From Tenacibaculum sp. (GTDB lineage Bacteria > Bacteroidota > Bacteroidia > Flavobacteriales > Flavobacteriaceae), in contig JAKVCX010000008.1 of assembly GCA_022448525.1 (NCBI GenBank), positions 1-64,000 of the forward strand: a DNA stretch of 64,000 nt. The letters run 5' to 3'. The position numbers were made by a program, and so were the translations under genes. This document shows positions 43,496 to 52,597 of this stretch, piece by piece. Numbering within the stretch: position 1 is the stretch's first letter; each line of letters opens with the position of its first letter. The notes under the pieces were generated by a model, which saw nothing but the letters and a program-made list of their open reading frames with translations, was not told where the DNA came from and searched no databases.

Positions 43496-44683
43496 TTAAC
43501 TTAAAACTTCTTTTATTCTTTTAACGGCTTCTCTTAATTGTAATTCAGAAGCGGCATAAGACATTCTAATACAGTTTGGAGCTCCGAAAGCTTCACCTGT
43601 TACAGTTGCTACATTTGCCTCTTCTAATAATAACATAGAAAAGTCGTTTGCATTTTTAATTTCTTTTCCTCTGATTGTTTTTCCAAAGAAAGCAGAGATA
43701 TCTGGGAAAATATAAAAAGCACCTTCTGGTACATTTAATTTAAATCCTTCAATTTTACCTAATAAACCTAATACAATATCTCTACGAGATTTGAATTCGT
43801 TTACCATATATTGTACTTGATCAGGAGAAGCTGAAACTGCTGTAATTGCTGCACGTTGTGCAATACAGTTTGTTCCTGATGTAATTTGTCCTTGCATTTT
43901 AGTACAAGCTTTAGCTATCCAATCTGGAGCACCAATATATCCAATTCTCCATCCTGTCATAGCAAATGCTTTTGCTAATCCATTTACAGTAATTGTTCTA
44001 TCATACATACTTTCAATTGCAGCAAAACTAAATGGCTTTACACCGTAATTGATATGCTCGTAAATTTCATCAGAAAGAATGTAAATCTGTGGGTGTTTTT
44101 CTAAAACTTCTGCTAACGCTCTGTATTCAGCCTCACTATAAATACTTCCACTTGGATTGTTTGGTGAGTTAAAGAATACCATTTTTGTTTTTGGAGTAAT
44201 AGCTTCTTCTAATTGTTGTGGTGTGATTTTAAAATCAGTATCAATAGAAGATGGAATCTCTACAAACTTAGCTTCACATAAAGTTGCAATTGCAGAGTAA
44301 CTTACCCAATATGGAGCTGGCAATAATACTTCGTCTCCTGGGTTTAATAAAACCTGTGCTACATTAGCAATAGATTGTTTAGCTCCTGTTGAAACTACAA
44401 TCTGATTTGGTTTGTAATCTAAATTATTATCACGCTTAAATTTGGTGCAGATTGCCTCTTTTAATTCAACATATCCATCAACTGGAGTGTATGAGTTGAA
44501 ATTTTGATTGATGGCTTCTACTGCCGCATCTTTAATAAAATCTGGAGTGTTAAAATCAGGCTCTCCTAAGCTTAAGCTAATAATATCTTTTCCTTGGCCT
44601 TTTAACTCTCTCGCTTTAGCCGCCATTGCTAAAGTTTGTGAAACAGGTAAACTGTTAATTCTGTTTGATAATGCTTCAGACAT
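43496..44683 (-). CDS. Pyridoxal-phosphate aminotransferase, aspartate aminotransferase type
   Basis: The 395-residue class I aminotransferase has SLGEPDFNTP, YTPVDGYVELKEAI, FNSPNNPSGSIYS and YILSDEIYEH. The PLP-binding lysine is K238 in VNGLAKAFAMTGWRIGYI. The pattern is that of subgroup Ib aspartate/prephenate aminotransferases. It links amino acid and oxaloacetate pools in the cytoplasm. It is 11 bases downstream of the desaturase gene, so the two are probably on one transcript. The exact substrate range cannot be read from sequence. Confidence 0.92.
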   Translation of the reverse strand: MSEALSNRINSLPVSQTLAMAAKARELKGQGKDIISLSLGEPDFNTPDFIKDAAVEAINQNFNSYTPVDGYVELKEAICTKFKRDNNLDYKPNQIVVSTGAKQSIANVAQVLLNPGDEVLLPAPYWVSYSAIATLCEAKFVEIPSSIDTDFKITPQQLEEAITPKTKMVFFNSPNNPSGSIYSEAEYRALAEVLEKHPQIYILSDEIYEHINYGVKPFSFAAIESMYDRTITVNGLAKAFAMTGWRIGYIGAPDWIAKACTKMQGQITSGTNCIAQRAAITAVSASPDQVQYMVNEFKSRRDIVLGLLGKIEGFKLNVPEGAFYIFPDISAFFGKTIRGKEIKNANDFSMLLLEEANVATVTGEAFGAPNCIRMSYAASELQLREAVKRIKEVLS

Positions 44684-44694
44684 TTTGTGTTTGA

Positions 44695-45789
44695 TTATGC
44701 TAGTTGTGGTTTTTTTCCTAGTTCAGCAATATGTCTTAAATGTTCTAATATTGCTTTACGTGTTGTTTTGTATTCGTGATAAGGTAAGTTAAATTCCTTA
44801 GCTGTTTCTTTTACGATTTTCGCAATCTTACTGTAATGGATATGCGAAATATGAGGGAAAATATGGTGTTCAACTTGGTGGTTAAGTCCTCCTGTATAAA
44901 AGTTGATAAACCAGTTTTTTGGAGCAAAATTCGCAGTAGTATATAACTGGTGAATTGCCCATGTATTTTTCATGTTTCCTCCTTCGTCTGGTAATGGAGT
45001 TTCAGTTTTAGGAACAATGTGCGCTAATTGGAAAACAAAACTTAAAATGATTCCTGCGGTGTAATGCATTACAAAGAACCCAATTAATACTTTCCACCAA
45101 GCAACATCTAAAACTAATAAAGGTAAAACTAACCACATTGCATAATATGCAATTTTAGTAACGATTAATTTTGTCCACTCTACCTTTGGATTTGGAAACT
45201 TTCCGTAAGAAAGTTTTCTTTTCAAGTAACGGTGCATTTGTTTAAAATCTGTTGTAATTGCCCAGTTAATTGTTAATAAACCATATAATACTGGAGAATA
45301 ATACTTCTGATACTTGTGGAATGGTCTCCACTGTGTATGTTTTGAGAAACGTATAATTCTACCCGCATCCATATCTTCATCATGATCTTGAATGTTTGTG
45401 TAGGTATGGTGTAAAACGTTATGCTGAACTTTCCAGTTGTATACATTTCCTGCTAAAATATACATACTACTTCCCATTAAGTCGTTTACCCATTTTTTAC
45501 TTGAGAACGATTCGTGATTACTATCATGCATTACATTCATTCCAACACCAGCCATACCGAAACCAATCACTACAGTTAGTAATAATTGTAACCATCCTGG
45601 CATATTTACAGTAAGTATAATGGCGAAAGGAGCTAAGAACAAAGTGAACATTACGATAGCTTTAAAATAAAGCTTCCAGTTACCAGTTCTTTTTAGTTTA
45701 TTTTCTTTAAAATATTCGTTTACACGTTTGTTCAAAGTTCTAAAGAACTTTGTTTTATCTATTCTGGAGAATTTAATTGTATTCATCAT
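44695..45789 (-). CDS. Membrane fatty acid desaturase
   Basis: The 364-residue protein has the three His boxes of acyl-lipid/acyl-CoA desaturases: HDSNH (H88, H92), HNVLHH (H123, H127, H128) and HQVEHH (H304, H308, H309). Hydrophobic helices lie between the boxes. It introduces double bases in membrane fatty acids with a di-iron centre and molecular oxygen, important for fluidity in cold sea water. The third box HQVEHH belongs to the delta-5/6 linoleoyl-CoA type, so a front-end desaturase is possible. Electron donors are not visible nearby. Confidence 0.92.
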   Translation of the reverse strand: MMNTIKFSRIDKTKFFRTLNKRVNEYFKENKLKRTGNWKLYFKAIVMFTLFLAPFAIILTVNMPGWLQLLLTVVIGFGMAGVGMNVMHDSNHESFSSKKWVNDLMGSSMYILAGNVYNWKVQHNVLHHTYTNIQDHDEDMDAGRIIRFSKHTQWRPFHKYQKYYSPVLYGLLTINWAITTDFKQMHRYLKRKLSYGKFPNPKVEWTKLIVTKIAYYAMWLVLPLLVLDVAWWKVLIGFFVMHYTAGIILSFVFQLAHIVPKTETPLPDEGGNMKNTWAIHQLYTTANFAPKNWFINFYTGGLNHQVEHHIFPHISHIHYSKIAKIVKETAKEFNLPYHEYKTTRKAILEHLRHIAELGKKPQLA

Positions 45790-45900
45790 CTAATTTAAAG
45801 GGGTAAAAATAAGTGTTTTTGTAACATCTTTATCTGTAAACGTAAGTTTTTAACGATAATTATTAAATTGTATTAATCTTTAACTATCAGTAATTGTTCT

Positions 45901-45908
45901 TATTTTTG
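45901..45908 (+). promoter_or_regulatory. -7 promoter box (TATTTTTG) for rsmG
   Basis: This exact TAnnTTTG match is 19 bases before the rsmG ATG. Confidence 0.5.
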
Positions 45909-45927
45909 TGGTCGCAAAAAGAATAAC

Positions 45928-46557
45928 ATGGATATCATCTTAAAATACTTTCCAAATCTTACGGAAAAACAAATAGAACACTTCGAAAAGTTACAGTCAT
46001 TATACGAAGATTGGAACCTTAAAATCAATGTTGTATCTAGGAAGGATATTGATGAATTGTATTTACGTCATGTTTTACATTCTCTAGGAATTGCGAAGGT
46101 GATGGAGTTTCAACCTGGAACAAATGTTATGGATGTCGGAACAGGAGGAGGTTTTCCTGGAGTTCCTTTAGCCATATTATTTCCGGAAACTAAATTTCAT
46201 TTAGTCGATTCTATTGGGAAAAAGATCAAAGTGGTGAATGAAGTAGTAGAGGGGTTAGGTCTGGAAAATGTAAAAACTACTCATGGTAGAGTAGAAGAAG
46301 TTAAAGAAACCTATGATTTTATAGTAAGTAGAGCTGTTGCTCAAATGGAAACGTTTCATAGATGGGTGAAAGATAAGGTTCAGAAAAAGCAAAATCATGA
46401 GTTAAAGAATGGAATTCTTTACTTAAAAGGAGGTGATTTGTCTGAAGAGTTAGCAAAGTTTCCAAAAGCTACTATTTATGATTTACCAAGTTTTTTTGAA
46501 GAAGAGTTTTTCGAAACCAAAAAAGTAGTTCACCTACCAATTAAATATAAAGGATAA
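45928..46557 (+). CDS. rsmG: 16S rRNA (guanine527-N7)-methyltransferase
   Basis: The 209-residue protein has the RsmG/GidB pattern: NLKINVVSRKD, LRHVLHSLGIAK, the SAM-binding loop VMDVGTGGGFPGVPLAILFP (66-85) and VSRAVAQMETF. It methylates G527 in the 16S rRNA 530 loop. Loss of this gene can give low-level streptomycin resistance in other bacteria. It has its own promoter box and ends at a hairpin. Confidence 0.95.
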   Translation: MDIILKYFPNLTEKQIEHFEKLQSLYEDWNLKINVVSRKDIDELYLRHVLHSLGIAKVMEFQPGTNVMDVGTGGGFPGVPLAILFPETKFHLVDSIGKKIKVVNEVVEGLGLENVKTTHGRVEEVKETYDFIVSRAVAQMETFHRWVKDKVQKKQNHELKNGILYLKGGDLSEELAKFPKATIYDLPSFFEEEFFETKKVVHLPIKYKG

Positions 46558-46600
46558 AAAAAATAGGGAACCGATTGTTGCCAATTCGATTCCCATTTTT
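46556..46600 (+). terminator. Probable terminator after rsmG
   Basis: Arms GGGAA/TTCCC and CGATT/AATTCG form an imperfect stem inside an A-run and T-run frame. One mismatch and one bulge make it weaker than the other hairpins. Confidence 0.55.
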
Positions 46601-46649
46601 GGTGTCATCTGAAGGGGATAACAGCCATTTTAAAGTTAACTATAATTTT

Positions 46650-48284
46650 TTATAATTTAAAAATTTTATGACTTTCAGTTACCCCTGCGCTTTCAATTTG
46701 CAAAAAGTATAGACCAGTGGCTAGTTTTGGGAAATCAATTATAGCATTATTGTTTTCTGCAGTTTTTTGTCCCTGAGTAATTAAACTACCGCCCTTGCTA
46801 AAAAGTTTATAATTTAATCCTGTTCTATCTCGAATTGCATTCAAGCTAATTTGGTCTATAAATGGATTTGGATAAATAAACCAATCTTTTCGTCTGTCTA
46901 TTCCTGGTTGTTCTAAGATGTCTCTTATACATCCTTTTGCTATTGAAAATTCACTTTTTATAATCTTTGGAATTTTCTCTCCGACAAAACTTTTATTTGT
47001 ACTATGATTAAAAAAAGTATTATCAATTACTGTGTCGGGTGCCCCTAAAAAATCTTGTAACAACGTACTAAGTGTTTGACGATAATCATATTGGATGGTT
47101 TCTAATTGATAGTTATTATCATGAGTTGCTTCGGATAAATCAACATTGGATCCAGAGACACCACCTAGCACTGCTTTTCCGAAAATAAACATTGGGGCAA
47201 TCTCACCGTGGTCTGTTCCAAGATTTCCATTTTCTTTAGCTTTTCTACCGAATTCTGAATATGTAAGACCGACTACATCTTCACCTAAAGATTGTTCATT
47301 TAAATCCTTCATAAAAGTTTCAACTGCCGTAGAAACTTCGGTTAATAATTCATAGTGTTTTCCTTTTACATCTCCACTTTCTTGATTTTGATTATTGTGA
47401 GTATCAAAACCACCGATGCTCACCATGTAAACTTTTGAAGGTAAACCGCCACTGATTAATCTAGCAACCGTTTTTAATTGATCGGATAAATTATTGTCTT
47501 CATAGGAAACTGAATTTTTTCCTGCGTTAAAAGCATCAGAAATTGATTTTGAATATTTGTTTGAAATATTGTTTACATCAATAATATATTTCAATTCTTC
47601 TCCAAAATGTGAGTTAGGAATATTTGCAGGAGGTTGTCCTCCTAATCCGCTTATTTCGGTAAAGAACCCTGCTGGATCTTGACCAGTTATATTTATGGAT
47701 AGTCCATGCTCTTCAGCGCCATGAAAACCAAGTTCAGTTTTACCGTTTCCAATTTGAACCCCTAAAGGATAAGCTTCTTCAATTTCCTCTGGATAATAGC
47801 TTTCCATGAACCTACCAATCCATCCTGAATCTTTTCCGTTGTTCCAGCTATTTCCATCGTTACCGGTTGAGTAAATATCCTTGGAAGCAAAATGACTTTT
47901 GTTTTGCGAAGGGTAACCGACAGATTGTAAAATTCGTAATTCTCCTTGGTCATATAATGATTTGAATCCAGTTAAAGCTGGGTGTAATCCTAGTTGTTGG
48001 TTACTGTCAAGAGTTGTATCTAATCTTATGAATCCGTTAGATCCTGAATTCGGAATACGAATTGTAGGTCGCAAATTGGCATATTGATCATATGAGTTGA
48101 TTGGTATTAGGGTGTTTAGTCCATCGTTACCTCCAACAAGATTTACGAGTACTAGTTTTCTATTTGAAATATCGCCACAGTCAATGTCAAGGTCTATATT
48201 TTTCAGCATTGCTTTTAGCTCAAAAGGCATAAGACCTAAAGCTGAAGATGTGGTTGCTAACTTTATGAAATTTCTTCTTTTCAT
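46650..48284 (-). CDS. DUF1501 family protein with type IX secretion sorting tail
   Basis: The 544-residue protein has an N-terminal twin-arginine-like signal (KRRNFIKLATTSSALGLMP). The DUF1501 core has VNLVGGNDGLNTLIPIN, GGFDTHNNQ and YSEFGRKAKENGNLGTDHG, and the last 75 residues form a T9SS type A tail (WFIYPNPFIDQ). DUF1501 belongs to the alkaline phosphatase-like superfamily, with no assigned substrate. The gene is 26 bases downstream of the DUF1800 gene, a pairing repeated across Bacteroidota and Planctomycetes. The presence of both a Tat-like signal and a T9SS tail implies transport across both membranes. Confidence 0.88.
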   Translation of the reverse strand: MKRRNFIKLATTSSALGLMPFELKAMLKNIDLDIDCGDISNRKLVLVNLVGGNDGLNTLIPINSYDQYANLRPTIRIPNSGSNGFIRLDTTLDSNQQLGLHPALTGFKSLYDQGELRILQSVGYPSQNKSHFASKDIYSTGNDGNSWNNGKDSGWIGRFMESYYPEEIEEAYPLGVQIGNGKTELGFHGAEEHGLSINITGQDPAGFFTEISGLGGQPPANIPNSHFGEELKYIIDVNNISNKYSKSISDAFNAGKNSVSYEDNNLSDQLKTVARLISGGLPSKVYMVSIGGFDTHNNQNQESGDVKGKHYELLTEVSTAVETFMKDLNEQSLGEDVVGLTYSEFGRKAKENGNLGTDHGEIAPMFIFGKAVLGGVSGSNVDLSEATHDNNYQLETIQYDYRQTLSTLLQDFLGAPDTVIDNTFFNHSTNKSFVGEKIPKIIKSEFSIAKGCIRDILEQPGIDRRKDWFIYPNPFIDQISLNAIRDRTGLNYKLFSKGGSLITQGQKTAENNNAIIDFPKLATGLYFLQIESAGVTESHKIFKL

Positions 48285-48310
48285 GGGGTTTGGTTTAGGG
48301 GATGATACAA

Positions 48311-49936
48311 TTACATTATTTGGAACTCAGGAGCGTTAATCATTTGAATAATTAAAGCGTTCAATCTTGATTTTACAACAGTATCATCTCCAGATCCTTT
48401 GTAACCAAGCCACGCATTCGTCCAGTAATAGTCTGCGAATCCTTCTAATAGATTTTGAGCGAAATGAATTTTACGTTCATCAGAGATTGATTCAGGGTAT
48501 AATAAATCTGATAGTTCAGTAATTAACTCTGTTGCATTTGAAGGTTCGGTAATGTTGTTGTCAATGAAATCTACGATGTTCAATTCAACATTAATCTTAT
48601 TGTTGTATCTAATCTTATTTCTTCCTGTAAGTAAACTTTCAATTAATTTATATCTAGATAAAACTGTATTTGAAGAAAACCAGTGTCTGTCAAAATCTGG
48701 GCTTTGATAATGTGCGGGATATCCTGCAACAGACTCGGGATTCCATAGTGACATTCCTGCAGAAGCTAGATAAAATCGATATAAAAAATCAAAAAATCGA
48801 TAAAAGTCTTCAGTTTCATTAATTGGGTCTGGAATGTTAAGTTTAAAAAAAGACATTACCTCATTACATAATTGAAGAGGACTTTTAATAATACTACCAA
48901 TTATTTCATCAGAATTATCAGCATCATCTAAATCGTAAAAATGCTTGGATGTCAACAAAGTCTTTAATGTTGGTAGAATTTCGTAGTCGTCATTTTTTAA
49001 TTGTAGCGCAAGAGGTATAATAATGTTTTCCTCTATTTCTTCTTCCCATTCACTCTTTACAAAGTATCTATATAGTTTTCGAACGAATGAAATTGCAGTG
49101 GCATCTTTATTAAAAACCATTTCTACAAAATTATCTAGTTCTTGTTTAATTCCATCTTCATTATCACTTCCTTTTATTACGGTATCGTCAAAAGCATAAC
49201 TAAAGGTTTTATCTTCTTTATCATGTCTTTGAACGTCTATTCTTCCCATTGGAAGATTCGTAGCTGTGTCAATATTTGTACGATCGTATTGAGTTTTTAT
49301 ACCTGAAAACACTTTGGCAGCTTGTTGTACATCTACTTCTGTATAATTAGTGTAATCGCCACTACCAACTTGTTCTGCTTTAAGGATTGTGAAAAGTTCT
49401 AAGAATTCTCGCGCATAATTTTCGTTGGGATTGTTTGCATTGTTCTTCGTATTGTCTAAATAATCTAACATGGAATTGTCATATGTTATTTTTTTAGACA
49501 TAGTTTTTAAATTCCCAAAAGCATAGTGTTCTAATAGTCTGACATGATCATAAAAATGAACTGAACTTCCTGCATTGAATTTTGAAACAGTAAATGAAGT
49601 ATGTAAAAAAAACGTCATTTTTTGTTTTAAAGAATTTTGCTGTAAACCATTATATAACCACCAATAAGTTATGTAGATTCTCTTCCTAAATTGACCGTCC
49701 AAAGAAATTGGGTCCACAGCAGATGTCCAGAACCCATGTGGATCTTCTTCTGGTTTTGGATCGTATGGTTCAGCTAATTTGTTCGGTTGGTTTTGAATGA
49801 GTTTCTCAAAGGCTTCTTCTGGAGTTAGGTTTGAGAATTCAAGTAAAGTTTCTTTAGTGTAATTAAATGAGGTTCTCCGAAGCAAATGTTTTGCATTTCG
49901 CAGACCTAGAGCTTGGGTGTGTTGATCTAGTATCAT
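48311..49936 (-). CDS. DUF1800 family protein
   Basis: The 541-residue protein has the DUF1800 pattern: AKHLLRRTSFNYT, MTFFLHTSFTVSK, LDNTKNNANNPNENYAREFLELFT, FVRKLYRYFVKSEW and AGMSLWNPESVAGYP. No obvious signal peptide is seen at the ATG start, so it may be cytoplasmic or exported by another route. It is translated just upstream of the DUF1501 gene. The function is unknown; the constant pairing points to a shared extracellular process. Confidence 0.88.
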   Translation of the reverse strand: MILDQHTQALGLRNAKHLLRRTSFNYTKETLLEFSNLTPEEAFEKLIQNQPNKLAEPYDPKPEEDPHGFWTSAVDPISLDGQFRKRIYITYWWLYNGLQQNSLKQKMTFFLHTSFTVSKFNAGSSVHFYDHVRLLEHYAFGNLKTMSKKITYDNSMLDYLDNTKNNANNPNENYAREFLELFTILKAEQVGSGDYTNYTEVDVQQAAKVFSGIKTQYDRTNIDTATNLPMGRIDVQRHDKEDKTFSYAFDDTVIKGSDNEDGIKQELDNFVEMVFNKDATAISFVRKLYRYFVKSEWEEEIEENIIIPLALQLKNDDYEILPTLKTLLTSKHFYDLDDADNSDEIIGSIIKSPLQLCNEVMSFFKLNIPDPINETEDFYRFFDFLYRFYLASAGMSLWNPESVAGYPAHYQSPDFDRHWFSSNTVLSRYKLIESLLTGRNKIRYNNKINVELNIVDFIDNNITEPSNATELITELSDLLYPESISDERKIHFAQNLLEGFADYYWTNAWLGYKGSGDDTVVKSRLNALIIQMINAPEFQIM

Positions 49937-49990
49937 TTTTAGGGGATTTGAAAATGTGTTTTTTAGATTTAAATAATTTAAATACCAAAT

Positions 49991-50016
49991 ACACTTATTA
50001 AAAATAAGTGTTTTTT
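49991..50016 (+). terminator. Hairpin plus T-run, oriented on the plus strand between two minus-strand genes
   Basis: A 9-bp A-T rich stem (49991-49999 with 50003-50011) with a 3-base loop is followed by six T on the plus strand. No plus-strand gene is upstream, so it could end antisense transcription or be a chance fold. Confidence 0.35.
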
Positions 50017-50027
50017 ATGAAACGAAA

Positions 50028-50053
50028 AAAGGCTGGAAATATTTCCAGCCTTT
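50028..50053 (-). terminator. Terminator of pruA
   Basis: A perfect 26-base palindrome (50028-50040 with 50041-50053, core GGCTGGAAAT) lies 25 bases after the pruA stop. Read on the minus strand it ends in a T-run. Confidence 0.75.
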
Positions 50054-50077
50054 ACAATTTATTAATGTTACTTGTTT

Positions 50078-51703
50078 TTATCCTAAAAATGGATAACGGT
50101 AATCAGATGGAGAAACAAAAGTTTCTTTAATTAATCTTGGAGATACCCATCTTAATAAGTTTTGAGCAGATCCTGCTTTATCATTTGTTCCTGAAGCTCT
50201 TGCTCCACCAAATGGTTGTTGACCTACTACTGCTCCTGTTGGTTTGTCATTGATGTAGAAGTTTCCAGCACAGTTTTCTAATGCTTTCGTAGCTTCAGCA
50301 ATTGCGTATCTGTCTGTTGAAAAAACAGCTCCAGTTAAAGCGTATTCAGAAGTTCCGTCAACTAATTTCAATGTTTCAGCCCAGTTTTCGTCTTCGTATA
50401 CATAAATGGTAACTACAGGTCCGAATAATTCAGTACTCATTGTAGTATATTTAGGATCTTTAGCGACGATAACTGTTGGTTCAATGAAATAACCTTTTGA
50501 TTTGTCATATGTGCCTCCAGCAAAAATTTCAGCATCAGCATCTTCTTTAGCTTGGTCAATATATTTAGCTAATTTATCAAATGATCCTTCGTGAATAACA
50601 GCTGTAATAAAGTTACTCATATCTTCAGGAGATCCCATTTTAAATGAAGCGATATCTTCTTTTACATATTCTAGAACTTCGTTAGCTATAGATTTTGGTA
50701 AATAAACTCTAGAAGCAGCAGAACATTTTTGTCCTTGGAATTCGAAAGCTCCACGAGAAATACCAGTAGCTACTTGCTTTGGATTTGCAGATGGGTGAGC
50801 TACGATAAAGTCTTTACCACCAGTTTCACCTACAATTCTCGGGTATGTTTTGTATGTATGAATATTTTCACCGATTTTTTTCCAAAGTTCTTTAAATACA
50901 AATGTTGAACCTGTGAAATGTAATCCTGCGAAATCTGGAGAAGATAAAACAACTTCTGTAATTTCTACTGGATCTCCATAGATTACATTGATAACACCGT
51001 CTGGTAAACCAGCTTCTTTGAATACATCTACAATAACTTTTGCAGAAAATATTTGACTGTCAGATGGTTTCCAAACAACAGTATTTCCCATCATAGCAGC
51101 TGATGCAGGTAAATTCGCTGCGATAGCTGTAAAGTTAAATGGAGTAATTGCATATACAAATCCTTCTAATGGCCTGTATTCAACTCTGTTCCAAATTCCA
51201 TCATCAGAGTTTGGTTGTTCAGCATAAATTTCAGACATATATTCTACGTTGAAACGTAAGAAGTCAATTAATTCACATGCAGCATCAATTTCTGCTTGGT
51301 GAACTGTTTTTGACTGAGCGATCATTGTAGAAGCGTTCATTTTTGCTCTATATGGTCCAGCAATTAATTCAGCTGCACGTAAAAATATAGCAGCTCTTTG
51401 TTCCCATGGCATTTGTGCCCATTGTTCGCGAGCTTCTAAAGCACTGTCAATTGCTTTTTGAGCATGACTTTTATCTCCGATATGATATTGTCCAACAACA
51501 TGTTGGTGATCGTGTGGAGGAGTCATATTTCTTGTGTTTCCAGTTCTAACTTCTTCGTTTCCGATATACATTGGCACATCTACAGAACCATTAAAGTAAG
51601 CTGTATATTGTTTTGAAACACTTTCTCTTTCTGGAGAACCAGGAGCGTATCCTTTTACAGGTTCGTTAACCGCAACTGGAACGTTAAAAAATCCTTTTCC
51701 CAT
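50078..51703 (-). CDS. pruA: L-glutamate gamma-semialdehyde dehydrogenase (P5C dehydrogenase)
   Basis: The 541-residue aldehyde dehydrogenase has the catalytic Glu293 (VGETGGKDFI) and Cys327 (FQGQKCSAASRVY). The NAD-binding segments FNFTAIAANLPA and FTGSTFVFKELW are present, with the C-terminal PFGGARASGTNDKAG. These are specific for the PruA group, which oxidises glutamate semialdehyde to glutamate in proline breakdown. The proline dehydrogenase gene is not in the window. It is a single-gene unit with a perfect terminator. Confidence 0.94.
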   Translation of the reverse strand: MGKGFFNVPVAVNEPVKGYAPGSPERESVSKQYTAYFNGSVDVPMYIGNEEVRTGNTRNMTPPHDHQHVVGQYHIGDKSHAQKAIDSALEAREQWAQMPWEQRAAIFLRAAELIAGPYRAKMNASTMIAQSKTVHQAEIDAACELIDFLRFNVEYMSEIYAEQPNSDDGIWNRVEYRPLEGFVYAITPFNFTAIAANLPASAAMMGNTVVWKPSDSQIFSAKVIVDVFKEAGLPDGVINVIYGDPVEITEVVLSSPDFAGLHFTGSTFVFKELWKKIGENIHTYKTYPRIVGETGGKDFIVAHPSANPKQVATGISRGAFEFQGQKCSAASRVYLPKSIANEVLEYVKEDIASFKMGSPEDMSNFITAVIHEGSFDKLAKYIDQAKEDADAEIFAGGTYDKSKGYFIEPTVIVAKDPKYTTMSTELFGPVVTIYVYEDENWAETLKLVDGTSEYALTGAVFSTDRYAIAEATKALENCAGNFYINDKPTGAVVGQQPFGGARASGTNDKAGSAQNLLRWVSPRLIKETFVSPSDYRYPFLG

Positions 51704-51835
51704 GGTTGTTTGTTTATTGAATTTATATATGATAATTTTGGTTTAGCAAATGTACAATTTTTAGGATGGTTTTTGTAAAGTTTCTCAATTACGAACTACA
51801 AAAGAGTTGTATTTAATTTTTTTAAACAGAACTAT

Positions 51836-52597
51836 ATGTGCACTGTAACATATTTACCTTTAGGAGGAGGGGATTTTATTTTTACTTCTAATAGAGATGA
51901 AAGCCCTGGTAGAAGTACTATTGAACCAAAAGAATATTTAGAAGATGATGTAAAATTGGTATATCCTAAAGATGAATTGGCTGGAGGTACTTGGATTGGT
52001 TTGAGCGAAAAACAAAGATTGGTTTGTCTTCTTAATGGTGGATATGAAATTCATGAAAGAGAAGTTTCTTACCGAATGAGTAGAGGTGTTATTGTTAAGC
52101 AAATTTTGATTTCTGTTGACGCTGTAACTTTTATTAAGGAATTGGACTTGGAAGGGGTTGAGCCTTTTACTGTTGTTATGATTGATTGGAAAGGTGCTTT
52201 ACAAGCATATGAATTAGTTTGGACTGGTAAGCAAAAAGATTTTCGAAAGTTGGAGAATAAGCCGAGTATTTGGTCAAGTTCAACACTATATACCCAAGAG
52301 ATGAAAAGCTTAAGGAAAGATTGGTTTCAAGATTGGTTAGATCAAAATGAAGAAATTAAACAGTCGAGTATTCTGAATTTTCATTTAGATACATCAAACG
52401 GAGAAGAAATTTCATTAAAAATGAAAAGACCATACGTGGAGACTGTCAGTGTTACTTCTGTTAAAAAGAAAAGTAAGGTTTTGGAAATGCAGTATTATGA
52501 TATACTTAAGAATGAAACAAGCCTTTTGTCATATCAAAATAAAGCGAATGATAGTAAGCCAACAAATGTAATCCCGATTACTGCTAAAAACATATAA
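51836..52597 (+). CDS. TANGO2/NRDE family protein
   Basis: The 253-residue protein begins Met-Cys-Thr-Val and has the family motif SNRDESPGR (18-26) with GGTWIGLSEK. NRDE proteins are Ntn-hydrolase-like, and the N-terminal Cys2 may become the nucleophile after Met removal. The eukaryotic relative TANGO2 is linked to haem or lipid handling, but bacterial roles are not settled. The last 64 bases overlap the end of the convergent DUF3667 gene. Confidence 0.85.
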   Translation: MCTVTYLPLGGGDFIFTSNRDESPGRSTIEPKEYLEDDVKLVYPKDELAGGTWIGLSEKQRLVCLLNGGYEIHEREVSYRMSRGVIVKQILISVDAVTFIKELDLEGVEPFTVVMIDWKGALQAYELVWTGKQKDFRKLENKPSIWSSSTLYTQEMKSLRKDWFQDWLDQNEEIKQSSILNFHLDTSNGEEISLKMKRPYVETVSVTSVKKKSKVLEMQYYDILKNETSLLSYQNKANDSKPTNVIPITAKNI

